Shown here: in pieces, positions 17,201 to 25,433 of the stretch
Numbering within the stretch: the first letter of the stretch is position 1
How the letters are laid out: the number at the start of each line of letters is the position of its first letter
DNA from: Desulfobulbaceae bacterium
GTDB lineage: Bacteria > Desulfobacterota > Desulfobulbia > Desulfobulbales > DAOVSZ01
Length of the DNA: 36,207 nucleotides
Reading direction: 5' to 3'
Assembly (NCBI GenBank): GCA_030627725.1
Contig: DAOVSZ010000001.1
Coordinates: 1-36,207 of the forward strand
Position numbers and translations under genes: made by a program
Notes under the pieces: generated by a model
Told to the model about the DNA's origin: nothing
The model's database searches: none
What the model saw: only the letters and a program-made list of their open reading frames with translations

Positions 17201-18854
17201 CTTGAAGTTTACGCAAGAGGGAGGAGTTTTTGTTCGGATCGCGCCTGCTGACAAGAATGCAGATCTTACTGCTGTTGGGCTTACCCCGGAAAAAACACTG
17301 ACCATAAGTATCCGGGACACCGGCATCGGCATATCGCAAGAAAAGCATAAGGAAATATTTCAAGCATTCAGACAGGAAGACGGAAGCACCTCCAGAAAGT
17401 ACGGCGGCACCGGTCTTGGACTTTCCATCTCCAAAGAGCTTGCCGCCCTTCTTGGCGGTGAACTGCAGCTGACCAGTGCTCCTGAATCCGGCTCCACCTT
17501 CAGCATCTATCTGCCGTATACAATGCCTGAAAAGGTTGAAACCGAGGACACGGACACAGCCGAAACAGAGGATGACAGCGACAGAATTGACAGTGGAGAA
17601 TTTACCGTTCAGGATGATCTGCAGCCACCAATTTCCCTTGCCCCCCCTCTTCCGGATGACAGAGACAACCTGCTGGAAAATGACAAGGTCCTGCTGATTG
17701 TTGAGGATGATTTGAACTTTGCCAAAGTCCTCTTCCGTCAAGGCCATGAAACCGGGTTTAAATGTCTTGTTTCAGCAGACGGCAGGGATGGTCTCACCCT
17801 GGCAAGAAAATGTATTCCGAATGCGATCATCCTTGACATTAAACTTCCATCCATGGACGGATGGAAGGTGCTGGAATCGCTCAAGACCGACCAGCATACG
17901 AGGCATATCCCGGTCCACATGATGTCGGTTGAGGAACGGACCGTTGATGCCTATAAAAAAGGCGCGGTCGGCTTTTTGACCAAACCGGTCAAACAGGAGC
18001 AGCTCCAGGAAGCCTTTAACCGTTTTGACCATATTATCTCACGGGACTTAAGCGAACTTCTGCTGGTAGAGGACGATGAAATCCTATCGGCTGAAATTGC
18101 CAAACTGATCGGCAACAGTGATGTCCATATTACAACGGCAACATCTGGGAAAGAGGTGCTTGCGGCATTTAAGGAGAAAAAATTCGACTGCATGATCCTC
18201 GACCTGGGGCTCCCGGACATGACCGGCATAGAGTTGCTTGATATGCTTGAGAAAACAGCCGGCATCAAGATCCCGCCGGTTATAGTTTACACCGGCAGAG
18301 ACCTTACCAATGAGGAAGGTTTGATTTTAAACCGCTACACCGACTCGGTCATCATCAAGGGAGTCAAGTCGGAAGAGAGGCTCCTTGATGAAACCGCCCT
18401 TTTCCTCCACCGGATTGTTGACAACCTGCCGGACGAGAAGAAGATGATGATAGCAAACCTCTATGAACAGGACGAGATGTTCAAGGACAAAAAAATCCTT
18501 CTCGTTGACGATGACATGCGAAATTCTTTTGCCCTTTCAAAGATCATGGAAGAACGCGGCATGCACGTCATGATCGCAAATAACGGCCGGCACGCGCTTG
18601 ACATAATCGCACAGGAATCTGATTTTGATCTTGTACTCATGGATATCATGATGCCGATCATGGATGGATACGAAGCAATACGAAACCTGCGAAAAGACAC
18701 CCGGTTCAGGAATCTGCCGATCATAGCGCTCACCGCCAAGGCAATGCCCGAAGACAGAGAAAAATGCATGCATGCAGGCGCCAACGACTACCTTGCCAAA
18801 CCGGTGGAAGAGGGCAGACTCTTTTCCATGATGCGGGTGTGGCTGTATCGGTAA
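14295..18854 (+). CDS. Hybrid sensor histidine kinase with HBM-like sensor, HAMP, PAS, GAF and three receivers
   Basis: A 1519-residue inner-membrane kinase. Two membrane segments (about residues 14-37 and 295-314) enclose a long helical periplasmic domain whose ALEIRRNEKDYLLYRKKEDV resembles the helical bimodular (HBM) sensor. Next come HAMP and HAMP-like repeats (315-445), a PAS domain with four cysteines (about 465-570) and a GAF domain (590-735). A coiled coil rich in QEEL/NEEL (745-835) leads to HisKA, with phospho-acceptor His848 in ANMSHELRTPLNS. The ATPase has N, G1 and G2 boxes (NLMANALKFT, DTGIGIS, GGTGLGLS). Three receivers have acceptor Asp at about 1181, 1303 and 1450. It overlaps the upstream binding-protein gene by one base and is followed by cheR 8 bases later. 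The downstream target is unknown. Confidence 0.93.
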   Translation: MILLKDSSIKTKMLVGTSVLTFFFLLALGVYHITVQIVNKGFLHVIHHEQQIIRKATEINTHIILSRQAETNFILDNDSRHLALVEKHIGNILQINQTLQQTATETHARQVLAIAERIPARAREYFSTFTKVVEAHKVVGHDNRSGLKGALDETALVLLEIIRTYALEDAIGSIHIPSSLALALEIRRNEKDYLLYRKKEDVRKTYETIDTLLASLLTAKLPRELVAPIRAQIDLYRQAFDELVAKEKQIALLSFQLKDAAAEIENDASYIVAAAIKLEDQQILATQERAKKMTQAALAFCAIALFAGLVLFRGITNAITGPLHAVIDKIKGISEGDYETRAPVDSKDEIGQLAEAFNQMAKSLLDVTNICEAVSRGEFEHSFHIRGEKDRLGSAVNRMAENLTTVIRQADSVAKGDYEVQITPYSDKDELGAALKDMILRLKTMHTANLNALTEAQLLADNLDSLPVPTHTVDLNFRITYINAAGAAMAGLPRSECEGRYCYELFGNEHCRTDNCAVARAKLENRAIVSETVIEKGDTKIPIRYFGSPMVDDSGKIIGAQECMLDITEIRQALDQTLFENRLQEGHAAINERLRGEQDIEELGHSILSALSEQLDIQTGAVYLADEDQLLRLTASYATAKDQPHRKSFSIGEGVSGQAAQEGKRIMINDIPDDCIRLVTSTAEAVPKNIAALPLRYENSLKGVLELGSFTTFTEKDTALLDRITDDITIAIHTAQSRSRINQLLEKSQVQSEELQTQQEELKATNEELEEQTQNLRESESLLKNQQEQLQAINEELEDKTDRLEHQKSEIERKNENLQKARGALEKKAEQVALASRYKSEFLANMSHELRTPLNSLLLLARNLSRNRDNNLTEQQVESAHIIYNSGNDLLQLINEVLDLSKIEAGRMDVARNKISLADLSHWLKRNFKHLLDEKSLDFSITITHEAPPSIISDRYRLEQIIRNLMANALKFTQEGGVFVRIAPADKNADLTAVGLTPEKTLTISIRDTGIGISQEKHKEIFQAFRQEDGSTSRKYGGTGLGLSISKELAALLGGELQLTSAPESGSTFSIYLPYTMPEKVETEDTDTAETEDDSDRIDSGEFTVQDDLQPPISLAPPLPDDRDNLLENDKVLLIVEDDLNFAKVLFRQGHETGFKCLVSADGRDGLTLARKCIPNAIILDIKLPSMDGWKVLESLKTDQHTRHIPVHMMSVEERTVDAYKKGAVGFLTKPVKQEQLQEAFNRFDHIISRDLSELLLVEDDEILSAEIAKLIGNSDVHITTATSGKEVLAAFKEKKFDCMILDLGLPDMTGIELLDMLEKTAGIKIPPVIVYTGRDLTNEEGLILNRYTDSVIIKGVKSEERLLDETALFLHRIVDNLPDEKKMMIANLYEQDEMFKDKKILLVDDDMRNSFALSKIMEERGMHVMIANNGRHALDIIAQESDFDLVLMDIMMPIMDGYEAIRNLRKDTRFRNLPIIALTAKAMPEDREKCMHAGANDYLAKPVEEGRLFSMMRVWLYR

Positions 18855-18862
18855 ACCTTCTT

Positions 18863-19690
18863 ATGAACAAAAAAGAGATCGAAGATATTGAGATCCATCT
18901 CCTGCTGGAGGCGATCTCAAGACGATACGGATACGATTTCAGGAATTATGCCCAGGCCTCCATGAAACGGAGGATAAAACATGCCGTGGCTCATCTTGAG
19001 TGTGAGGGGATAACCGAACTCACAGGGAGACTCCTTTATGACGAGTCCTTTTTTCAGGATCTCGTGCAAAAATTCAGCATCCCGGTCACGGAGATGTTCC
19101 GGGACCCGGAGGTATATCGGGGCTTGCGGAAAGAGGTGGCCCCCTATCTTGCAACCTATCCCTTTCTCAAGGTCTGGCATGCCGGTTGCGCTACCGGCGA
19201 GGAGGCGTATTCCATCGCCATCCTTCTAAAGGAAGAAGGCCTGTACAACCGGACCACCATCTATGCCACGGATTTTAACGAAGCCGCCCTGAACACTGCC
19301 AAAAAGGGTATTTATCCGATTGACCGTTTCAAGGAGTATAACACCTCATATTTTGAATCAAGCGGAACCAGAAGCCTTTCGGAATACTACCAGGCCGAGT
19401 ACGACTCCGTGATCATGTCTCAGACGCTGAAAAATAACCTCACCTTTGCCAGACACAACCTGGTGACGGACGAGTCATTCGGTGAGATGCACCTCATACT
19501 GTGCCGTAATGTCCTTATCTATTTCAACCAGGAACTCCAAGACAGGGTCCTCAATCTCCTCAGCAAAAGCCTTATCAGGGGTGGCTTTCTCTGCCTCGGC
19601 GCCAAGGAGACTCTGCTGGGTTCTTCTGTTCAAGACCAGTTTGCCGGATTTAACAAGAAACTGAATATTTATAGAAAAAAAATCGAATGA
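18863..19690 (+). CDS. cheR: CheR-type protein-glutamate O-methyltransferase
   Basis: Transfers a methyl group from S-adenosylmethionine to glutamates of receptor-like proteins. The 275-residue length is typical. It has the N-terminal helical CheR_N domain (IHLLLEAISRRYGYDFRNYAQASMKRRIKH). The methyltransferase domain follows, with KVWHAGCATGEEAYSIAILL for SAM binding, YATDFNEAALNTAKKGIY, and LILCRNVLIYFN. The ATG at 18863 is chosen because conserved sequence begins there; a longer frame from 18764 overlaps the kinase and adds unrelated residues. It follows the kinase by 8 bases. No cheB or chemoreceptor is nearby, so it probably modifies the kinase or acts in a non-motility pathway. Confidence 0.92.
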   Translation: MNKKEIEDIEIHLLLEAISRRYGYDFRNYAQASMKRRIKHAVAHLECEGITELTGRLLYDESFFQDLVQKFSIPVTEMFRDPEVYRGLRKEVAPYLATYPFLKVWHAGCATGEEAYSIAILLKEEGLYNRTTIYATDFNEAALNTAKKGIYPIDRFKEYNTSYFESSGTRSLSEYYQAEYDSVIMSQTLKNNLTFARHNLVTDESFGEMHLILCRNVLIYFNQELQDRVLNLLSKSLIRGGFLCLGAKETLLGSSVQDQFAGFNKKLNIYRKKIE

Positions 19691-19759
19691 ACGCCGAAAT
19701 TGTGAAACTGTAATAACGGATGGAGAAGGCACTCGTTATTTAATAACTATATCAAAAGG

Positions 19760-19789
19760 TTGACAACTTCGATTATCAGCAAATATACT
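19760..19789 (+). promoter_or_regulatory. Sigma-70-like promoter of the split receiver-kinase gene
   Basis: A perfect TTGACA (19760-19765), 18-base spacer and TATACT (19784-19789, 5 of 6) precede the start at 19835, which has AAGGAG seven bases upstream. Architecture is the same as the promoter at 13082. A small palindrome GTTATTTAATAAC lies just upstream (about 19736-19748). Confidence 0.6.
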
Positions 19790-19834
19790 CATCTGTAGGA
19801 TTGACATTTATTGCATGATGGCAAGGAGAAAAAC

Positions 19835-20677
19835 ATGCCGAACACCAGGGCAAAAATACTCATAGTCGATGACCGCCTGGAAAACATCCGCGCCCTTGAG
19901 ATAACCCTCCAGCAACTGGACATCGATATCTACAGCGCCCTCTCCGGAAATGCGGCATTAACCCTGATGGTCACGCATGATTTCGCGGTGGTGCTCATGG
20001 ACGTCCAGATGCCCGGCATGGACGGCTTTGAAACCGCCTCATTGATGCAGCACAACAGGCAGACCAGAAATATTCCGATCATCTTCATTACAGCGATCAG
20101 CAAAGACGAACAGCATATCTTCAAAGGATACCAGTCAGGGGCTGTTGATTATCTCTTCAAACCGATCAACGCGGACATCCTCCTCTGCAAGGTAAATGTC
20201 TTTCTGAAACTCTATGAAACCAGGATTGAATGCGAAATGATGCAGGAGGAAGTAAACCGGTCGAAGAACCTTGAATCCTTAGGGATTCTTGCCGGCGGCA
20301 TTGCCCATGACTTCAACAACCTGCTCACCGCCATTTTCGGCAATATCGAACTTGCCAGAAAATTCAGTGTCCCGGGTGGCAAGGCGGAACTGCTGCTTCA
20401 GAATTCTTCAACCGCCATCGACCGGTCAAGGGAGTTGACCAAGCAGCTCTTGACCTTCTCAAAGGGAGGCACGCCTATTAAGCGTGCCACCTCCATCACC
20501 GCACTGATAACCAATGCCTGTTCCGCCTTTCAGGCCAGATCTTCCTCCAACGTCACCATTAACATCCCGCAAGATATCCGGTCGACCAAAATAGACACGG
20601 AGCAGATTTCTCAAGTCTTTCACAGTATGCTCGTGAATGCGGATGAGGCCATGCCGGAGGGGGGGAAATATCAATAA
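19835..20677 (+). CDS. Receiver-histidine kinase, N-terminal part of a frameshifted gene
   Basis: Encodes a receiver domain (residues 1-125, KILIVDDRLENIRALE, acceptor Asp56 in VVLMDVQMPG, KP at about 109). A dimerisation helix follows, with the phospho-acceptor histidine in GGIAHDFNNLLTAIFGN (about His158), then the first half of the ATPase domain to the N box MLVNADEAMPEGG. There the frame runs out: a G7 run at 20659-20665 puts a stop at 20675-20677. One more G, or a -1 ribosomal shift, joins it in frame to the segment ending at 21405, giving a 523-residue receiver-kinase-receiver protein. The start at 19835 has AAGGAG; an ATG at 19811 is less well placed. As written, this product lacks most of the catalytic ATPase domain. 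Confidence 0.85.
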   Translation: MPNTRAKILIVDDRLENIRALEITLQQLDIDIYSALSGNAALTLMVTHDFAVVLMDVQMPGMDGFETASLMQHNRQTRNIPIIFITAISKDEQHIFKGYQSGAVDYLFKPINADILLCKVNVFLKLYETRIECEMMQEEVNRSKNLESLGILAGGIAHDFNNLLTAIFGNIELARKFSVPGGKAELLLQNSSTAIDRSRELTKQLLTFSKGGTPIKRATSITALITNACSAFQARSSSNVTINIPQDIRSTKIDTEQISQVFHSMLVNADEAMPEGGKYQ

Positions 20678-21405
20678 CAGCAGAAAATGTAACTATCAAT
20701 CCAAACAGCGCGCTCCCTCTCAAACAGGGAAAATATCTCAAAATCACCATGTCGGACACCGGCCCCGGAATCCCGGAAGAGATTGTCGGCAAGATCTTCG
20801 ACCCGTATTTCTCAACCAAGCAACAGTGTTCCCAGAAAGGCCTGGGACTCGGCCTGGCAATCTGTCACTCGATTATAACAAGGCATGGAGGCTGTCTGCA
20901 GGCGGAATCGGAAAAAGGACGCGGGGCAGTGTTTTATATCTATCTCCCGGCGATAGAGATAGAACCCCTGGCGGGTTCTGAACAGGCGGCGCTAGACTCC
21001 ACACCATACGCACCATCGAAAAGAGGACCAAAACGCATACTTCTGATGGACGATGAGGAGTTCATTATCCAGGTCACCGGTGATATCCTGGAATCCCTTG
21101 GATACGACTACGAGTCCGCCCGCAATGGAGAAGAGGCGCTCAAGCTCTTTATTGAGGCCAAAAAAGAACGGAGACCCTTTGATGCCGTTATCCTTGACTT
21201 GAGTATCCGGAAGGGAATGGGCGGGACTGAAACGATTAAACGAATGCTGAAAATCGACAAATATGTCAGGGCAATCGTTGCGAGCGGATACAGCGAAGAC
21301 GATGTCATGAAAAATTTCCGCGATTACGGTTTTCTGGCAGCCATTGCCAAGCCATTTGACATCAACGGGCTGGAGGATGCGATTAAGCAAATTTTGGACA
21401 AATAA
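20678..21405 (+). pseudogene. C-terminal part of the frameshifted receiver-kinase (ATPase and second receiver)
   Basis: Continues the upstream gene in the -1 frame from the G7 run. Visible parts are the G1 box MSDTGPGIPEEIVGKIFDPYFSTK, the G2 box GLGLGLAICHSIITRHGG and the ATPase end. After a linker comes a second receiver, RILLMDDEEFIIQVTGDIL, with acceptor Asp in AVILDLSIRKGMGGTE and a KPFD lysine. The first in-frame ATG is at 20749, too late to make a working ATPase and without a good ribosome binding site. The sequence upstream of that ATG still encodes kinase residues in this frame. I therefore read it as the disrupted 3' half rather than a separate gene, unless the G7 run is a real slippage site. 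Confidence 0.8.
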
Positions 21406-21499
21406 CTACGTAAATAAAAAAATATAAATAAGTAATTACAGACCAGAGAGATAAACTCTCAGAATGGCGCGGCTAAGAATCTGATAAGGACCCCACATT

Positions 21500-21700
21500 A
21501 TGGATGAAAAGTCCGATCTGGACAAGTACAAAGACCTCTTTAAAAACTTTGGAGTGCGATACGACCTGTTTCATTATACCGACCAAAGATGGATCGTCAG
21601 GGTATCGGACGATTCTCCCGCTGTAACAGGCTCCCCGGGAACCGGATGGGACGCCGAATTCACCAAAGAAGGTAAATTCATCCAGATCCTGATACGCTAG
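21500..21700 (+). CDS. Small uncharacterised protein, 66 residues
   Basis: I do not recognise the family. The frame codes for an acidic, aromatic-rich soluble protein with alternating hydrophobic residues (RWIVRVSDD, WDAEFTKEGKFIQILIR) that look like beta strands. There is no signal peptide or membrane segment. An AAGGA lies about 11 bases upstream of the ATG. It stands alone between the receiver-kinase gene and the nitroreductase, and codon use looks like that of neighbouring genes. It is likely real because the opposite-strand frame over the same bases shows no protein features. Confidence 0.6.
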   Translation: MDEKSDLDKYKDLFKNFGVRYDLFHYTDQRWIVRVSDDSPAVTGSPGTGWDAEFTKEGKFIQILIR

Positions 21701-21711
21701 GTGGTTCATAG

Positions 21712-21757
21712 TTCAACGTTCAAAGTTGTCCCTAAAACCCGGAACCTGGAACCCGGA
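21712..21757. repeat. Degenerate GTTCAA and GGAACC words
   Basis: GTTCATA, GTTCAAC, GTTCAAA steps (about 21714-21730) are followed by CCCGGAACCTGGAACCCGG (about 21738-21756). They fill the gap between the 66-residue ORF and the nitroreductase and belong with the other short-word tandems of this window. Confidence 0.55.
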
Positions 21758-21796
21758 TTTGCTGATGACAAATGATAAATCCCCAAGGAGAAAGCT

Positions 21797-22459
21797 ATGG
21801 ACGCTCTTGAATGTATCAAAACACGGATGAGTATCCGAAAATTCAAATCCGACCCAGTGCCGAAAAACATTCTGATGGAGGTTGTAGAGACGGCAAAATG
21901 GAGCCCGTCTTATAAAAATACGCAGCCCTGGGAGGTCATTATCCTTTCCGGCGCAGCCAAAGAGTCCCTTTCGAAAATGATGCTCGACCTGCTTGAAAAG
22001 GGCACGGAAAAATGCCCGGATATTCCGGAACCAGGCCCATGGCCCAAGGCCCAGCAGGAGAGAATCGCGGAACTGGTGCAAAGCAGAAAGGAAAAATTCG
22101 GCATCGATCTGGGTGACCCAAAGATCATCATCCAGGCCAAAAAGGTGAATTTCAACTTCTACGGCGCCCCGCATGCGATCTACCTCTATCAGGACGCCTC
22201 TCTTTCACAATGGTCGCTCTTTGACATCGGACTTTTTGCCCAGTCCCTGATGCTCGCGGCCCATGCATCAGGCCTTGGCACCGTGCCTCAGGCCTTTGTG
22301 ACTGACTATTCACGGGAGATAAAGCAGTTTTTGTCCCTGCCTGAGACAAAACGGATCGTCCTCGGATTATCAATCGGCTACCCGGACATGGAAGCCCCGG
22401 CAAACTCGATGCGGACCACACGGGTGAAAACAGAAGAAATCGCGGCCTGGGTTGAATAA
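21797..22459 (+). CDS. Nitroreductase-family FMN oxidoreductase
   Basis: A 220-residue flavoprotein of the nitroreductase superfamily, which uses NAD(P)H to reduce nitroaromatics, quinones or other substrates. The natural substrate cannot be assigned. The N-terminus CIKTRMSIRKFKSDPVP followed by AKWSPSYKNTQPWEVIILSG is the FMN-binding signature. FDIGLFAQSLMLAAHASGLGT is the dimer and FMN helix, and LGLSIGYPD near the C-terminus is the second flavin contact. CCAAGGAG precedes the ATG at 21797. It appears to be a single-gene unit. Confidence 0.9.
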   Translation: MDALECIKTRMSIRKFKSDPVPKNILMEVVETAKWSPSYKNTQPWEVIILSGAAKESLSKMMLDLLEKGTEKCPDIPEPGPWPKAQQERIAELVQSRKEKFGIDLGDPKIIIQAKKVNFNFYGAPHAIYLYQDASLSQWSLFDIGLFAQSLMLAAHASGLGTVPQAFVTDYSREIKQFLSLPETKRIVLGLSIGYPDMEAPANSMRTTRVKTEEIAAWVE

Positions 22460-22514
22460 CCCATTCTTCTTCCCTTGACTTTGCAGAACTGTCCATCATA
22501 CCATCAAAAGTATA

Positions 22515-25433
22515 ATGAACGGCGATCAAACCGTGGGAAATAAAGCAGGTTCAGCAGAACTATCAGCCGCAGACCGCTTGCTGGCAATTATCAGACAGCT
22601 TGTTGTCGAGCTGCAACCCCACTCCCACGACCTCCTTCTTATTACCCTTGACAGTTCACTGGACCGGGACCTGGGCCTTGACAGTCTGACCCGTGTGGAA
22701 CTTCTGGCCAGACTCGAAAATGCCTTTGATATCTCCCTGAGCGAACAAGTCTTGACCACAGCGGAAACACCCCGCGATTTCCTGCGGGCCGTGCTTGGGG
22801 CAGGCAGCAGAATCAGAGGGGCTGTTCCGGCTGAAGCAGACAAGGTGCAGCCGCTTGTTGCGGAAACCGTGCCGCACAATGCGGCAACCCTGGTTGAGGT
22901 ATTGAAATGGCACGTTGCGGCCCATCCGGACCGCCCCCATATCCGGCTGTACAACGATGAGGATGAAGGAGAGGTTATCACCTACGGAGACCTCTGGCAG
23001 GGCGCTGAACAGGTCGCATGCGGCCTGCAGCGCCATGGTGTTTCCTGCGGCGAATCCGTGCTCATCATGCTGCCCACCGGCCGGGATTATTTCATGAGCT
23101 TTTTCGGCATCCTGCTGGCAGGCGGGGTGCCGGTGCCGGTTTACCCGCCCGGTCGCATCAAGCAGATCGAAGAACATCTGCACCGGCATGCAGCCATTGC
23201 CGCCAACAGTCTGGCCCTCTTGATGATTACCATGCCTGAGGCGAAACAGTTTGCAAGGCTGATGCATCAGAAGGCGGCCGGCCTGAAGAAGATAGTAACC
23301 TTTGAAGAAGTGGCAATTGAAGCCGATTCGACGCAGACCGTAAGGCTCCCTGCCCTTGGCGGCGATGATACCGCCTTTCTTCAATACACTTCAGGCAGCA
23401 CCGGCATGCCCAAGGGCGTGGTCTTAAGCCATGCCAACCTGCTGGCCAATGTCCGGGCAATGGGCAGGGCGGTTGAGGTCACATCACGTGACGTTTTTAT
23501 CAGCTGGCTGCCGTTGTATCACGATATGGGACTGATCGGCGCCTGGTTCGGCAGCCTCTATTACGCCTGCCCCCTGATTGTCATGTCACCCCTTGCCTTT
23601 ATAGCCCGGCCGGCACGCTGGCTTAAGGCCATTCACCGTTATCGCGGCACCTTGTCCGCCGCCCCCAACTTTGCCTATGAACTCTGTCTGCGGCGGGTTG
23701 ATGACAAGGATATTGAAGGCCTGGACTTGAGTTCATGGCGGTGCGCCTTTAACGGCGCCGAGGCGGTAAGTCCTGCCATCATTCTCAAATTTTCCGAACG
23801 TTTTGCTCGTTTTGGTTTCCGCCCCGAAACCATGATGCCGGTTTATGGTCTTGCCGAATCATCGGTCGGTCTGGCCTTTCCGCCCCTGGGCCGGGGACCG
23901 ACAACAGACCGGATCAAGCGGCAGGAACTGATGGCCTCGGGCAAGGCAATAGTTGCTGCCGCCTCGGAGAACAAGGCGCTTACGCTCGCCGGATGCGGCC
24001 GGCCGCTGCCAGGTCATCAGATTCGCATTGTTGATGATGCAGACCGGGAACTTCCGGACAGGCAGGAGGGCCGGCTGCAGTTTAAAGGGCCCTCATCCAC
24101 CAGTGGTTATTTCAGGAACCCGGAGAAAACCGGCAGCCTCTTTCACGGCCAATGGCTCGATTCCGGTGATATGGCCTATATCGCTGACGGTGAAGTATAT
24201 ATCACCGGTCGCAGCAAGGATATTATCATCCGGGCAGGCCGTAATATTTATCCTGAAGAACTGGAAGAGGCGATCGGAAAAATCGAGGGAGTGCGCAAGG
24301 GCAACGTCGCAGCGTTCGGCAGCATCGATCCCGACTCTGCCACGGAACGCTTCATTGTGCTTGCTGAAACCAGAAAACGAAGCCCTGATTCCTTGCTGGA
24401 TTTACGGGTCGCCATCAATACGGTTGTTAATGATCTCACCGGCGCCCCTCCTGATGAAGTCGTGCTGGCGCCGCCCAATACCGTGCTCAAGACTTCGAGC
24501 GGCAAGATACGGCGTGCTGCCAGCCGAGAGCTTTATGAACGCGGCGAGATCGGCAGACCGCAACGGGCCGTGTGGCTGCAGGTGGCCCGTTTCTTCTTTA
24601 CTGCCGCCATGCCGCAGATACGGCAGTTTAAGCGACGCGTGGCAGCATCGGCTTATGCCGCATACAGCTGGCTCCTGTTCGGCCTTGCCGCCCCGTTGGT
24701 CTGGATCCTGACGGTTGCGCTTCCTGTAGAGTCCTGGCGCTGGAGCTCTTTGCGTGTGATTCTGCGGGCTGTCTTTCGTCTGGCAGGCGTAAGGATAAAG
24801 GGAGAAGGACTTGATAATTTACCAGGGCCTGCCACCCCTTGTGTCCTGGTGGCAAATCATGCCAGTTATCTTGACGGCATTGTCCTGTCAGCCCTGCTGC
24901 CCTGTTCTTTAAGTTTTGTCGCCAAAGCAGAGCTTCAAAAGTCTTTTTTTGTCCGCACCGGGTTACAGCGGTTAGGCACTGAGTTTGTCGAGCGTTTTGA
25001 GCAGCGGAAAGGGGTCGAGGATGCGAAGGCGCTTATGGAAAGAGGCCGGGCCGGCCGAACCCTTTTATTTTTTGCAGAAGGGACCTTTATGCGGATGCCC
25101 GGTCTGCTGCCGTTCCGGCTGGGCGCCTTTGAGACCGCGATCAAAGGGAATCTGCCGGTGGCGCCGATCGCCATAAGAGGCACACGTTCGATCTTGCGTG
25201 CAGAGTCCTGGTTTCCAAGGCACGGCTCAATCAACGTGCTTGTTGGGGAACCGGTGCAGCCGGAAGAATTTTTACGGAAGGCAAATAGCGATCATTTCAC
25301 CGCAGCCCTGATGTTGCGGGACGAGGTGCGGGCATGGATTTTACGCCATACCGGCGAGCCTGATCTCGCGCATGAACATCCGCCGCTGTCAACCGACGCT
25401 CATCCTCCTGATATAAAGGCAGGATCGACCTGA
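22515..25433 (+). CDS. Acyl carrier-acyl-AMP ligase-acyltransferase fusion
   Basis: A 972-residue three-part enzyme. Residues about 18-95 form an acyl carrier domain, with the phosphopantetheine serine at 57 in DLGLDSLTRVEL. Residues about 120-690 form an adenylating enzyme of the ANL family (LQYTSGSTGMPKGVVLSH near 290, SGDMAY and ITGRSKDIIIRAGRNIYPEELE later, a C-terminal K in SSGKIRR). A hydrophobic stretch at about 713-735 may bind the membrane. Residues about 750-940 are a PlsC-type acyltransferase with NHASYLDG (HX4D, about 780) and FFAEGTF (about 852). I infer that it activates a fatty acid, loads its own carrier and acylates a lysophospholipid or related acceptor. No clear ribosome binding site precedes the ATG. 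Its end overlaps the convergent glucosaminidase gene by 34 bases. Confidence 0.9.
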   Translation: MNGDQTVGNKAGSAELSAADRLLAIIRQLVVELQPHSHDLLLITLDSSLDRDLGLDSLTRVELLARLENAFDISLSEQVLTTAETPRDFLRAVLGAGSRIRGAVPAEADKVQPLVAETVPHNAATLVEVLKWHVAAHPDRPHIRLYNDEDEGEVITYGDLWQGAEQVACGLQRHGVSCGESVLIMLPTGRDYFMSFFGILLAGGVPVPVYPPGRIKQIEEHLHRHAAIAANSLALLMITMPEAKQFARLMHQKAAGLKKIVTFEEVAIEADSTQTVRLPALGGDDTAFLQYTSGSTGMPKGVVLSHANLLANVRAMGRAVEVTSRDVFISWLPLYHDMGLIGAWFGSLYYACPLIVMSPLAFIARPARWLKAIHRYRGTLSAAPNFAYELCLRRVDDKDIEGLDLSSWRCAFNGAEAVSPAIILKFSERFARFGFRPETMMPVYGLAESSVGLAFPPLGRGPTTDRIKRQELMASGKAIVAAASENKALTLAGCGRPLPGHQIRIVDDADRELPDRQEGRLQFKGPSSTSGYFRNPEKTGSLFHGQWLDSGDMAYIADGEVYITGRSKDIIIRAGRNIYPEELEEAIGKIEGVRKGNVAAFGSIDPDSATERFIVLAETRKRSPDSLLDLRVAINTVVNDLTGAPPDEVVLAPPNTVLKTSSGKIRRAASRELYERGEIGRPQRAVWLQVARFFFTAAMPQIRQFKRRVAASAYAAYSWLLFGLAAPLVWILTVALPVESWRWSSLRVILRAVFRLAGVRIKGEGLDNLPGPATPCVLVANHASYLDGIVLSALLPCSLSFVAKAELQKSFFVRTGLQRLGTEFVERFEQRKGVEDAKALMERGRAGRTLLFFAEGTFMRMPGLLPFRLGAFETAIKGNLPVAPIAIRGTRSILRAESWFPRHGSINVLVGEPVQPEEFLRKANSDHFTAALMLRDEVRAWILRHTGEPDLAHEHPPLSTDAHPPDIKAGST

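Noticed and set aside
16641..17747. A 368-codon minus-strand frame inside the large hybrid kinase
   Set aside because: It is a shadow of the kinase coding sequence. The plus frame carries the HisKA, ATPase and receiver motifs in full; the minus frame shows none.
13165..18854. An ABC importer operon
   Set aside because: Only the binding protein is present; no permease or ATPase gene lies on either side, and the next gene is a kinase in one-base overlap.
20749..21405. An independent kinase/receiver gene starting at ATG 20749
   Set aside because: The ATG lies inside the ATPase domain just before the G1 box. Upstream sequence in this frame still encodes kinase residues, so it is the 3' half of a frameshifted gene.
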